64,000 bases of DNA from Arion vulgaris (lineage: Eukaryota > Mollusca > Gastropoda > Stylommatophora > Arionidae): positions 28,745,450-28,809,449 of the forward strand of contig CM036764.1 in the NCBI GenBank assembly GCA_020796225.1, in the 5' to 3' direction. The notes beneath the pieces were generated by a model, which did not search any database, was not told where the DNA came from, and saw nothing but the letters and a program-made list of their open reading frames with translations. The position numbers and the translations under genes are program-made. Below, piece after piece: positions 53,395-63,384 of the stretch; positions within the stretch are counted from its first letter, which is position 1, and each line of letters starts with the position of its first letter.

Positions 53395-53600
53395 TAATCT
53401 TACTAACCAGACAATGCGAAGATTACTAAAAGTTACCAACAACACCAAAAAAGGCAGAATCAACACAAACAGCATTAGAAAGAAAGTTGGAACAGAATCT
53501 TGCTTGAATTACATTGAGAAACAAAGAAGAATGTGGTTCTGCCACTTAATAAAAATGCAACCAAAGGGATTTGGTTCTGAAAAAACTGACAATTTGTAAT
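53395..53600 (+). mobile_element. LINE-3-type C-terminal fragment
   Basis: MRRLLKVTNNTKKGRINTNS, IRKKVGTESCLNYIEKQR and MWFCHLIKMQP parallel LRRMLGVTRRDRLRNEDIRK and IKWFGHVSRLP at 43.9 kb; GH has become CH. Confidence 0.8.
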
Positions 53601-53751
53601 GACTCATTCGAGTCCTGTTTCAGTATTTTTGATATATATACAGCAGATTACAACTGTCAATGCCATAACAGAAAGCACCCACCAATACACGTTAGAATCA
53701 ATAATAAAAGAAGAGATTACAACCATTAATAAAAACTTAGACTGTAATCAT

Positions 53752-53890
53752 CAATAGGAAAATAAGGTGAATTCATCAATAGAAAAATAAGGTGAATTCA
53801 TCAATAGGAAAATAAGGTGAATTCATCAATAGGAAAATAAGGTGAATTCATCAATAGGAAAATAAGGTGAATTCATCAATAGAAGAGCAG
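53752..53890. repeat. 25-bp minisatellite, 5 copies
   Basis: TCAATAGGAAAATAAGGTGA plus ATTCA, within a broader zone (53690-54030 and 54355-54540) of degenerate GAATCATCAATA(n)AAG repeats. Confidence 0.92.
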
Positions 53891-54039
53891 ATGGAATCAT
53901 TAATAGAAGGAAAGAAATTCAATCATCAATACAAGACTTGATTAGAATCATTATTTAAGGAATAGACTAGAATCATTAACAGAAGATGAGAATTCATTAA
54001 TCCAAAGAAGAATATATTGGAATCGTCAATACAAGAAAA

Positions 54040-54320
54040 AAGAAGAGACTATATACGAATTGGGAAGCTAGAACAGTTAGAACAACACCTGTTGTTAGAT
54101 TCAATGAAAAAACAGAGACTCAATTGGTTTAGTTACTTGGTGAGAATGAACCCTGCTACACCAGTTGCAAGAGCGTAAAACCTGAAAATGAAATCATCAA
54201 GAGAAGGGGCCGACCAAGAAAAAGATGGATTGATGGAGTTACAGACTTCTTAAAATTTCCCAATATCACCGCATATCAAGCGACCGAGCGTGCACTATCT
54301 CGGAAATCGATCATCAGTTA
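54040..54320 (+). mobile_element. LINE C-terminal fragment
   Basis: Decayed TPVVRFNEKTETQLV, then frame-shifted RRGRPRKRWIDGVTDFLKFP and ITAYQATERALSRKSI, homologous to GRPRKRWSDDIKNSLRN at 33.2 kb. It interrupts the GAATCATCAATA repeat zone. Confidence 0.75.
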
Positions 54321-54843
54321 ATCATGCGACGCCTAAAGGCAAGAGGAAATGAAGGACACAAGAAACGAAGAATACAAGAATAGACTTTGATCATCAAACA
54401 CAATAGCAGACTGAAAAAACAATACAGGAGAAGACTGGAATAAACAATACAAGAACATACTGTAATCAGGAATACAGTAGAAGACTGAAGTCACCAACAC
54501 AAGAGACATTGACATCAAAAGAACAATAGACTGGATTCTTCCAAACAATAACACAACTGAGTCACAAAGATATTAATAATTTAACAGTAATACACACAAT
54601 TTGAACCAACAGTGAAATCAATCACACAAAGCTAACACATGAAGATAGCTCAGAACATATCGACTCTCTGTCAAAAGTAGAACTCCTTGGCGTCAAATTT
54701 ATCAATATGCTTTACTTTCATCTTTCGCTTTGAGTTGAATGTCAATGATAGATTACAATAGAACATAATCTGGCTGTAAATCCATTATTTTATTTACTGG
54801 AAAAATCAATGTACATGTCAGATAGTAAGGTTTCTGTTCCATC
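54321..54843. other. Degenerate repeats, otherwise featureless
   Basis: Short AAGACTGNAATCANNAATAC motifs recur to about 54540; then nothing recognisable. Confidence 0.4.
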
Positions 54844-54853
54844 ATCAAAATAT

Positions 54854-55106
54854 CTTCTTCGAACGACTCATATTGACCACTTCTTAACGATTCTGTGTGA
54901 TTTGTATGTGATCTGAGCCTAAGAGCGATTGTACGTTGTGCCAGTTATGCGCCTAGAAGTAGATCAGCACATCCGATTTCTGCGATGTTTTTTGTTTACT
55001 AGGGTAGCTTCCTAGGTCCTACATCAATCGCCTCTTACGACATGCCTTGTATGTCGCAGTGGTACTATTCTTTGTTTCCATTGCGGGCTCCAGTACCACA
55101 CGGGCG
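54854..55106 (-). mobile_element. SINE family A, copy 11
   Basis: Minus strand CCCGTGTGGTACTGGAGCCC to GAAGAAG. TSD of 10 bp with one mismatch (ATCAAAATAT 54844-54853, ATCCAAATAT 55107-55116). The head shares GTGTGGTAC with copy 10, marking a subfamily. Confidence 0.9.
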
Positions 55107-55119
55107 ATCCAAATATAAT

Positions 55120-55365
55120 ACTGATAGTCACGATAAGAGAAAATTGAGGTATTTTGGAGATATAAAAAGACATGAATGGCTGAGGAAGACCATCATGGAA
55201 GGAGGCATACCGGCAAAGAGGAGAAGATGAAGACCACGAAGAAGATGGATTCAGGATGTAACTGATGGTTTAAACATGACAGCTACAGAGACCTATGAGA
55301 GAGAGAAACTTCAAAGGACTGTTGGAGTGATAAAGTTCTGCTCAGGACAAGCTATTTGATGATGA
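55120..55365 (+). mobile_element. LINE-1-type 3' end
   Basis: KLRYFGDIKRHEWLRKTIME, GGIPAKRRR, then PRRRWIQDVTDGLNMTA and AQDKLFDDE. Ends GCTATTTGATGATGAG. One stop after RRR. Near-identical segments lie at 62.5-62.7 and 16.9-17.1 kb. Confidence 0.9.
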
Positions 55366-55539
55366 GTCGCGATAGTTCAGATGTATAGCGCAGATCCTTT
55401 TCATACGTGTGGTCACAGAATCAACTTCTTCAGTAAGCTTGAGTTTTTGATTTGGTGACTGTTCCAACCGTAATGACTTTCAGGTCGATCCAGCATCTAT
55501 TTGGTACCAGAGACACTATATACATATATCTATATCCTC

Positions 55540-55800
55540 TTGTACAGGTTGACACACAAGACTGCTTCCACAATATATTTTCATTGTTGTAGCTCAGCCT
55601 CCTTTCTTCTAAACATTTCTCATGTCAGGCCACAATCTTTCAACTCTTTTTCACAGTTCTTCTTCATGTTTTCTTTGGAGGTCCAGATCTTCTTTTCCCA
55701 TCCGCTGTCCATCGCAGAGCTGTCCTAATCAAATCCCCTACTGACCAACGACATATTTGTCCAATCCACCTCCACTTTCGTCTTTTAATGATGGTGTTCA
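55540..55800 (-). mobile_element. LINE 3' fragment
   Basis: Minus strand: GWIGQICRWSVGD-like, LIRTALRWTADGKRRSGPPK, KTRRTVKKELKDCGLT-like. Homologous to the plus-strand piece at 24.65 kb. Confidence 0.72.
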
Positions 55801-55929
55801 ATTATTATGTATATTTTGTTCATTTTAACAGTTTTTAATATGGCCAGAAAATTGGCAAGATTCTGTGTTAAACGTTCATATTAATCATAGAAACACTGGA
55901 GAGTAAAAGCAGCGGCCGGTGCGATTTGG

Positions 55930-56085
55930 ATTAAATCTCCCGCCCGTGTGGTGCCTGGGCCCACAATGCAAACAAAGAATAGTAACACTGCGACCTACAA
56001 GGCATATCGTATGAGGCAACTGTTGTAGGACGTAGGAAGCTACCCTAGTAAATAAAAAAGCATCGCAGAAATCGAATGTGGAGGA
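55930..56085 (+). mobile_element. SINE family A, copy 12 (3' truncated)
   Basis: GCCCGTGTGGTGCCTGGGCC head and AAGAATAGTAACACTGCGAC, altered core GGCATATCGTATGAGGCAAC, stopping after CATCGCAGAAATCGAATGTG where a GA-rich tract begins. Confidence 0.85.
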
Positions 56086-56245
56086 AACATAGAGAGGGAA
56101 TGAAAAACAGAGAAAGATAGATAGGGAGAGAGAGAAAGGAAGAGAAAGAGAGAGAAAGAGAAAGAAAGAGAGAGAGAAAGAGAGAGAGAAAGAGAGAAGA
56201 AATAGAGAGAAAGAGGTAGAGAGAAAGAGAGAGAGAAAGAGTACG
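56085..56245. repeat. GA/GAAA-rich low-complexity tract
   Basis: Purine-only sequence of GAGA and GAAAGA repeats replacing the 3' half of the preceding SINE. Confidence 0.9.
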
Positions 56246-56485
56246 AATGAAGAAAATAGATACAATTCAGAGACTGTATGAACATCGTTAAGACTGCTTA
56301 TCTCCACAAACAATACATTCGCACTGTATGAAAAACAAATATCCCTCTTTGTTACACAAAAGACTTCTAAATCTTTCTGTTATCTTCAGAAATTAGAACG
56401 GTACACTAAAATATATGTACATTTATAATGTCCCCAGGGTAACTCACGTCCCATTCGGGGAAATAGACAAGCGCCCAAAATATGG
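56246..56485. other. No recognisable feature
   Basis: Non-coding; no element ends seen before the inverted repeat at 56486. Confidence 0.3.
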
Positions 56486-56913
56486 TATAGTTCGTTCCGT
56501 GATCATCGTTACCGACCGATATAAAATTATCCACTTTGACATAAATTCTTGATTTTACATTTTAATATAGGTAACAGTGACGACCTTCCAAAAGTATTTT
56601 TGCCCACCCAAACCTTTAGTTCTGTAAGATTTTATTATATGTTATTACTAAAATTGCAGTGATGTTGATTTGGTATATTTATCGAAATTTTACAGTACGA
56701 TTGTCAAGTTTGTCTATAATTAAGCATTTCCGTGTTCCACATGCAATTCAGGGCAAGACAAAAATTGGGAATCCCGTGGAATTAATCAGTTCACAATGTT
56801 TCCTACCGACTGTCATTGGCGTATGTACGCAACATTTACTTCCATTTATAGAAGTGGAAGGTATCATTTGTTCACTATGTCACCTTTCTTTTTATAATAT
56901 GTAATAGGGATAC

Positions 56914-58692
56914 AACACCAGAAAATGTGGAACATCATGAAAGACATGCACTATCCAACACACATAATACAACTCATAGAATCTCTATACCACGAACAAC
57001 AGGCAACCATTAAAATAGGAGGTGAAATAGCTGAATGGTTCGAGATTCAAAAGGGGGACGACAGGGATGTATTTTGTCACCATACTTATTCAACATATAT
57101 GCGGAGAACATCATGAGAAATGTAAAAGACGATGCCAACTATGTGAATTACGACCCTTTCACTATAGGCGGCAAATGCATACCAGAGCTTAGATACGCAG
57201 ACGATACAGTATTATTATCCACCAGCAAAGAGGGCTTGGAAACCCTAATCATGACGACCAAGAAACATAGTGAAAACCAACATCTATATTTGAATACAAA
57301 AAAAAAAAATCATGTCAACTGACAAAGCAAAAGGCTCACCTAACATCCAAGTAAACAATGAAGAACTCCAATGTGTAGAGAGCTACGAATATCTGGGCTC
57401 AATAATTAACAATAACGGTGACTGTTCCAAAGAGATCTCAAGAAAATTGGCAATAGCAATCAAGAAGTTAAACACAATGAAGAACATGTGGTAAATACCA
57501 GCAAAATACTAAAATTAAAAATATTGAGAGCATGCATTTTCCCAGTGGCTACTTATGGTTGTGAATCATGGACTATTGCACAAAAATTAAGAACGAAAAT
57601 CCAGTCCTTCGAAACTAAATGCTACAGAAAGATCCTACGAATACCATGGATAGAAAAAGAAAGAACACTGATGTCCTGAAAGAACTAAATGTTAAAGAGA
57701 ATTGGCTGATAAACAACATACTATACAGAAAAATTACATACTTTGGTCACATCAAGCGTCACGATGGCCTGGAAAGAACAATACTAGAAGGCAGTGTCCC
57801 AGGACGCAGAGGCAGAGCAAGAAGAAGATGGCTACAAGATATTAAAGAAACCATGAACATGACCATCGACGAAGTGGGTGAACTGGCAAGAGACAGAGTG
57901 AATTTCAGATGTGCTGCAAAGAGAGTTAGTTAGTTAGTCTTTCCTCTTGGGCCTGTGGGCGGCGCATAGGGCAGAGGTCATAGCTCTCCATGTCTCGCGG
58001 TTCGTTGCTATTTGCTTTAAGTCTTTAATGTTTACTAGGCCCATCGTTGAGCCTTCTCTGGTGATGGTTCTTCGCAGAGTCTCTCTTGGTCTTCCTCGTT
58101 TTTTTTCCCTCTGGTGTCCATATGAGGGATTGGTAAGGAGTCTTCTCTCATCCATTCTAAGTGTGTGGCCGATGTAGTTCCAGCGGCGCTTTCTTATAAA
58201 ATTTGATACATTTTCTTGCTTGGTCTCTTGTCTTATTTGTGTATTGGGTCTGAAATCTGACCATTTGAGGTTCAGTATTCTTCTAAGACATTTATTCTCA
58301 AAGTTATCTAATTTTCTTTCTAGAGCTTTGTTGCTTTCCAACTCTCGCATCCATAAGTTAATACTGGAATCACACAAGAGTTAAAGATCTTTAATTTTAA
58401 GTGCTTGCTGAGTGAATTGGACTTCCATATATTTGACAATTTGTTAAAAGCACTTGATGCCAAGGCGATTCTGTGTGGAATTTCTGGCGCTGTATCCCCT
58501 GTAGATGACATCATACTCCCTAGGTATGTAAAACTTTTGACTTTTCAAGAGTGTAGTTTTTAGTTGAATATTTTCTGGACTGCTGGTAAGGTCAACAATT
58601 TTGTTTTTGTGGTGTTTATTTGGAGACCAATTTGTCCTGAGATATTTTGGAAAGAGAGTAACGTCCTATAAAGGATACGCACCTTGATGATG
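56914..58692 (+). mobile_element. LINE-1-type retrotransposon, 5'-truncated, best RT in the window
   Basis: Across three frames: MWNIMKDMHYPTHIIQLIES, GGRQGCILSPYLFNIYAENI (RT motif), ELRYADDTVLLSTSKEGLET (catalytic YADD intact), CVESYEYLGSIINNNGDCSK, ACIFPVATYGCESWTIAQKL, CYRKILRIPW, ITYFGHIKRHDGLERTILEG, RRRWLQDIKETMNMTIDEVG and ELARDRVNFRCAA. It resumes after a nested LINE at 58660 with a TATAAAGGATACGCACC terminus and (TGA)n. Perfect 11-bp TSD AATAGGGATAC (56903-56913, 58693-58703). Frameshifts near 57055, 57300, 57490 and 57650 inactivate it. Confidence 0.95.
57927..58650 (-). mobile_element. LINE-2-type 3' end nested in the LINE above
   Basis: Minus strand: APEIPHRIALASSAFNKLSN, LKIFNSCVIPVLTYGCESWK, LDNFENKCLRRILNLKWSDF, RRWNYIGHTLRMDERRL, REKKRGRPRETLRRTI and TNRETWRAMTSALCAAHRPK, ending AAAGACTAACTAACTAA. 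A 9-bp TSD AAAGAGAGT (57918-57926, 58651-58659) flanks it. Same tail family as at 13.2-13.5 kb. Confidence 0.95.
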
Positions 58693-58959
58693 AATAGGGA
58701 TACGCCATTGCAAACATTCGCCACCATTTTGTGTATTAATGTAAATTCTAAACTTTGGTTACCATTTTGTTGTGCTTATGCAAAATTATATAACAAAAAC
58801 GTTTTTGCATCAACTAAACTACCTACCAATTAGTTAAACATGTATTCGTAAGATCGTGAGGTATATAAGACTGCATGCAACAAATTACTTTGATCCATCT
58901 GGTAGATTTTGTACAAATTAAACCTTTAGTGTGATCACGAATTTTGGAACGAACTATAG

Positions 58960-59120
58960 TTCTGATTCACTGTCTGATTTTATGGATCTACTTCTTACTG
59001 ATTTGTTTATTTCCTATTCAATATATTGTACTTGTTATCTTAAAATATTTTGTACTTTAAGAGACTCGAGTTATAACAGCTGTAGAAAGTAAGACTTATC
59101 TGTTGATAAGTGATGTCATT
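58960..59120. other. No recognisable feature
   Basis: AT-rich spacer. Confidence 0.3.
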
Positions 59121-59121
59121 T

Positions 59122-59378
59122 TAGCAGTTTACTTGACTGATTCATACATCCTCTATTACAAACTTTACTTTTTTAGCAGTTTACTTGACTGATTCATACA
59201 TCATCTATTACAAACTTTACTTTTTTAACAGTTTACTTGACTGATTCATACATCATCTATTACAAACTTTACTTTTTTAACAGTTTACTTGACTGATTCA
59301 TACATCATCTATTACAAACTTTACTTTTTTAGCAGTTTACTTGACTGATTCATACATCATCTATTACAAACGTATCAT
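59122..59378. repeat. 52-bp minisatellite, 5 copies
   Basis: AGCAGTTTACTTGACTGATT plus CATACATCATCTATTACAAA and CTTTACTTTTTT; AGCAG and AACAG variants. Confidence 0.95.
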
Positions 59379-59483
59379 TCAATTTGACATTGTCTGTCTA
59401 TGATCATAATGAACAGATATTTTAATTATAAGTGATCGTATAGGATCAACAAATAGTTATCGGTGGTTTTAAGTAAATTTAAT

Positions 59484-59686
59484 GACCGCCTGCCCAGCGT
59501 GTTCGTAGCGCGTTGGACAACGGGTGAGAAGCCCTCTGTGAGTGAGTGGTTCAATTCCGCGGGCTGGCAGAAAAGCCACAGGTTCTCCAGATTTACGGTG
59601 TTCGTGGCACCGAACCGAAGGGTTACGATGTCCATGGCACCGAGCCGAAGAGCTGAAAAGCTAAGTGCTTCTGGATCGGGGAAAAA
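59484..59686 (+). mobile_element. tRNA-like SINE, family H, copy 2
   Basis: GACCGCCTGCCCAGCGTGTT head, GGTTCAATTCCGCGGGC B box, body GGTGTTCGTGGCACCGAACC and GCTGAAAAGCTAAGTGCTTC, A-rich end. Perfect 13-bp TSD AAGTAAATTTAAT (59471-59483, 59687-59699). 203 bp versus 206 bp for copy 1. Confidence 0.95.
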
Positions 59687-59737
59687 AAGTAAATTTAATT
59701 TTATTATAGGAGTCATTAGCTTTATATAAAACTAAAC

Positions 59738-60405
59738 AATGAACATTGAATTAAAGTTAAACATTGTGCATTGAATTAAAGTTAAACATTGTGCATGGAA
59801 TTAGAGTAAAACACTGTGCATTGAATTAAAGTTAAACATTGCGCATTGAATTAAAGTTAAACATTGTGAATTTAATTAAAGTTAAACATTGTGCATTTAA
59901 TTAAAGTTAAACATTGTGCATTGAATTAAAGTTAAACACTGTGCATTTAATTAAAGTTAAACATTGTGCATTGAATTAAAGTTAAACATTGTGAATTGAA
60001 TTAAAGTTAAACATTGTGAATTTAATTAAAGTTAAACATTGTGAATTGAATTAAAGTTAAACATTGTGCATTGAGTTAAAGTTAAACATTGTGCATTGAA
60101 TTAAAGTTAAACATTGTGAATTGAATTAAAGTTAAACATTGTGCATTGAATTAAAGTTAAACATTGTGAATTGAATTAAAGTTAAACATTGTGCATTGAA
60201 TTAAAGTTAAACATTGTGAATTTAATTAAAGTTAAACATTGTGAATTGAATTAAAGTTAAACATTGTGCATTGAGTTAAAGTTAAACATTGTGCATTGAA
60301 TTAAAGTTAAACATTGTAAATTGAATTAAAGTTAAACATTGTGAATTGAATTAAAGTTAAACATTGTGCATTGAATTAAAGTTAAACATTGTGAATTGAA
60401 TTTCA
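59738..60405. repeat. 25-bp minisatellite, about 26 copies
   Basis: TTAAAGTTAAACATTGTGCA plus TTGAA, with GTGAATT and TTTAATT variants alternating in short blocks. Confidence 0.96.
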
Positions 60406-60497
60406 GTTGTAGATCTAAGTCCTGTGAAGTATAAGAAGCACATATTGTTGTATGAGTTGTTCATGCTGTCCCTACATTCACTTTTTGCCCTTAATTG

Positions 60498-60752
60498 TTT
60501 TTATTCTTCTCCGCTCCTCGTGGAGCATAGGACCTCAACAGTTATTCACAACTTTTCCTGGTCTCTAGCTGTTTTCTTTATGGCCTCCCAGGATAGTCGA
60601 GCACTCTTCAGTTCCTCAAGAATACTTCGTCTCCAGGTCAGTTTAGGACGCCCTATTTTCCGTTTTCCTTGCGGGTTCCACTCAAGTGCTTGTCTAGTGA
60701 CACTCGACTGTGTCTTCCGTAGAGTATGCGCAAACAATCGCTTTTGGTGCAT
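60498..60752 (-). mobile_element. LINE C-terminus and 3' end
   Basis: Minus strand: RLFAHTLRKTQSSVTRQALE, WNPQGKRKIGRPKLTWRRSI, LEELKSARLSWEAIKKTARD then a stop and a 3' UTR with GGTCCTATGCTCCACGAGGA. About 68 codons without interruption. Confidence 0.9.
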
Positions 60753-60927
60753 TTATTTTTGACTTAAAGCAGATCGTCTACTATTCTAGAGAACGCTATA
60801 GAAATTAATTGTGCTTTATTCCCATATTTCTTACGTCGTGAATCGATGTCCCCCTAAAATATTTGATACACATAATCATTATGCTAGTCATATGAAAGCT
60901 CATTATGACAATAGATATAATTAATAG

Positions 60928-61093
60928 CAGTGGCGGCTCGTCATTAAGGGCCAGTGGGGCCGGGCCCAACCAAAAATAAAGCGTAACGTGCATTTATTAT
61001 TGTATACATTAAAATATATCATAACCGAAACCATGATTTTTCCGAAAACCTCTGTCTGGCCCCACCAACAAAAATGATCACGAGCTGCCACTG
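60928..61093 (+). mobile_element. hAT-type MITE, copy 2 (166 bp)
   Basis: CAGTGGCGGCTCGT and ACGAGCTGCCACTG inverted ends, GGGCCGGGCCC subterminal block. TSD ATTAATAG / ATTAATAC (one mismatch). Same length as copy 1 at 37.9 kb. Confidence 0.94.
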
Positions 61094-61099
61094 ATTAAT

Positions 61100-61935
61100 A
61101 CATATAATATATAGATAACAAAAGAAGAGAGATAATAATTGAAATATGAAAATCATCAATAATAATTCTTGATTACGTTATCCCAAATGTCGGCAATCAA
61201 TTTTTTCGTAACACTGTTTTGTTGAGAGTGACTCGAAACAGACAGAAGTATTTTTGAGAGTGATTCGAAACAGACAGAAGTATATTATGTCTCGAGAATA
61301 GCTCGAGAATAATAGATAAATAAATGAAATTGAGTGACCCTAAGGTTAGTAGTAGAAATATTAGTTTTCTCAGCTCGTGCGAGCTGGTGAGTGTAAGAGA
61401 AATGACAACTTGGTGCCCACGCGAAGCTGCGGTTTGTATACCTTTCGGCTGGACACATACGTTTTTAATAAATCATTCTTGAGGAGAATTTATTTTTTGT
61501 CTCAACCACACTTTGCTTAGCTAGGCTGCAATGATACAGTCTTCTACCAGAGTCATTACTTTTGAGGTGGATTATGATCTTATTCAACTCTGACATATAC
61601 ATGACATATTTGTGTATGGTGCACACAAAGACTCTAAACAAACTGTTGGAATACAGAGTATGTACCATTGGGATTTGAAAGAATAAGAAGCGTTTTATGG
61701 ACACAAAAACACAGAAATAGAAAAATGCTGGTAAGAATAGAAATAGAAAAATGCTGGTAAGAATAGAATCGAGGTCAGAGAAATTGCAAGAAATAACACG
61801 AAAACAAGCTCAGAATATCTGACACAATAAAATACATGACACTTCTGAAGTCAACGATGAAATGAAAGAGTGAGAGCAGACGGGCAAGAGAAAGACATCT
61901 GTATAACTGTCGTTACGACATGTAGTACCATTTTG
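61100..61935. other. Small duplications, otherwise featureless
   Basis: GAGAGTGA(C/T)TCGAAACAGA is duplicated near 61220 and 61257, and AGAAATAGAAAAATGCTGGT near 61712 and 61739. Nothing else. Confidence 0.4.
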
Positions 61936-61939
61936 TTAG

Positions 61940-62136
61940 GTCGGTGTAGGACAGGTGGGACGTGAGTCTGAAAAATGTAATGGCGGCATGTCTAGTGCAG
62001 TCGCTGCGAAGCTGTTCAGGTTAGGATTTTTCATTTATGCCCCCAACATAAAAAAAAATCTTTGACCTTACCAGGAGTTAAACACATGTCTCCCTCATGG
62101 GAGCAGCGCTCTTTTCCATTCGGCCAGACGCTCCTC
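61940..62136 (-). mobile_element. tRNA-derived SINE, family D, copy 3
   Basis: Minus strand GGAGCGTCTGGCCGAATGGA (A box TGGCCGAATGG), TGTGTTTAACTCCTGG B box-like, body AACCTGAACAGCTTCGCAGC, end CCTGTCCTACACCGACC. Confidence 0.9.
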
Positions 62137-62505
62137 AATCTGTATCGGTATAAGTAGGTTGATAATTATTTAAGTTTGTATTAAAATAAAACTGATAGAG
62201 TGTGTCACTAGAGAGAAAGCGACAAACATGTTAGTGATTTCTTGCATATATCTATCGATGAGGAAATCTTTTTCGGATCTGTATCTTTTACTAAAGCAAA
62301 TAAACAAGAATAAAGCTACGATTCAGTCAATGCTGTGATCCACTGTACACTAGTAGTTAGTGCACTTACCACCTAGATAACGAGTGGTGTGGTTGGATCA
62401 TCAGTTAGATTGGAATTTTACCGATCGCAAGCGTTACAGACATTGTCTTACTAGTAATACTGTGTCATTACAGACATTGTGTTCAACAAATAATTTTAAA
62501 GTAAG
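62137..62505. other. No confident feature
   Basis: AGTAGTTAGTGCACTTACCA near 62350 is tRNA-like but isolated; no further SINE structure. Confidence 0.3.
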
Positions 62506-62509
62506 TTGA

Positions 62510-63135
62510 AATGTATTGAGATATTTTGGACATATAAAAATCCATAAAGGGCTGAATAAGACAATCATGAAAGGGGGCATACCAGAAAAGAGAAAAGAGG
62601 AAGACCACGGAGAAGATGGATTCAGGATGTAACTGATGGTCTGAACATGACGGCTGCAGAGGCAGGACATCTGACCTATGAGAGAGAGAAGTTCCGGAGG
62701 ACTGTTGGGGTGGCAAAGCTCTGCTCAGTGTAGTAGTTTGAGTATTACTTAGTGGATGCTGATATATGTTATTACAATGATGGTGGTCAAACAACGTTAC
62801 AGAACACAATCTCAGTCTGGTAGATTTCATATGTATTTATTTGATGTTATCCCTCTAGAGACAAAACACGTCCGGTCTTGTCCAAGGGTTTTTGTCGATT
62901 GTCCTCTTGTTTGTTTACTAACTAGCAACAGTTACTCAAATCGTCACTCCCTAACTACACAAAAACGTCATTGTCTCGTAGTTATGTGTTGCACTTCTAC
63001 TTAGAGAGTGCAACACATAGTCTCAACTATATAATATCTAATTATACTACACTAACTATCTGGCTAACTGTCCATTCCTCCGCTGCCACCTGGGGGAGGG
63101 GACTATGACATCAGGACAAGCTATTTGATGATGAT
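62510..63135 (+). mobile_element. LINE-1-type 3' end interrupted by an LTR-like insert
   Basis: YFGHIKIHKGLNKTIMKGGI, PEKRKEEDHGEDGFRM-like (shifted; PRRRWIQDV in the good frame), LNMTAAEAGHLTYEREKFRR and TVGVAKLCS, then an insert at 62729-63110, then GGACAAGCTATTTGATGATG. The two parts join into the same 3' end seen at 55.3 kb. Confidence 0.92.
62729..63110. mobile_element. Probable solo LTR (382 bp) with a 13-bp-stem hairpin
   Basis: Ends TGTAGTAGT and ACTATGACA (TG...CA with short imperfect inverted ends) are flanked by TCAG on both sides (62725-62728, 63111-63114), consistent with a 4-bp TSD. The interior has no coding sequence. TATGTGTTGCACT (62983-62995) is exactly inverted at 63007-63019, leaving an 11-base loop. 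A non-autonomous DNA element is the alternative. Confidence 0.65.
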
Positions 63136-63376
63136 GATGAATGTGTTACATATATACTTCTTATTTGTTTGTTGTTGACTATGATAATGACGTTTTTTTT
63201 TACTTTGTGCCACAGCTAACATCGAAGCTGCGACCTTGCTCAGGTCGATCAAGTTTTATTTGGGTATCAGAGAAACAAGTGTTAGCAACGACCGCCTGCG
63301 TGATGGTGACTGCATCACCTATTGTGAGCCGTTGGTTGCAGAAACATATGATAACAACACATTATTCTCACATATA
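63136..63376. other. No recognisable feature
   Basis: An 85-codon frame ending near 63398 has no known domain; IEAATLLRSIKFYLGI on another frame is suggestive of nothing specific. Confidence 0.3.
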
Positions 63377-63384
63377 CCACTCAG

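Larger units (their letters stand above)
56486..58958. mobile_element. Putative DNA transposon relic holding nested LINEs
   Basis: TATAGTTCGTTCC at 56486-56498 is exactly inverted at 58946-58958 (GGAACGAACTATA), and GTGATCA follows inside both ends (with a 7-base offset). A TA target duplication fits the outer bases, as for Tc1/mariner-like elements. Subtracting the LINE at 56914-58692 leaves about 680 bp with no transposase I can recognise. Confidence 0.55.

Noticed and set aside
385..60405. Possible excess of repeat periods divisible by three, as if selected for coding
   Set aside because: About 7 of some 20 clear arrays (30, 54, 39, 15, 42, 51, 33 bp) are multiples of three, close to the one third expected by chance. 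Long open frames simply draw attention to these.
62756..63004. 82-codon frame inside the LTR-like insert
   Set aside because: It crosses the hairpin, has no retroviral or transposase motif, and solo LTRs commonly hold chance frames of this size.
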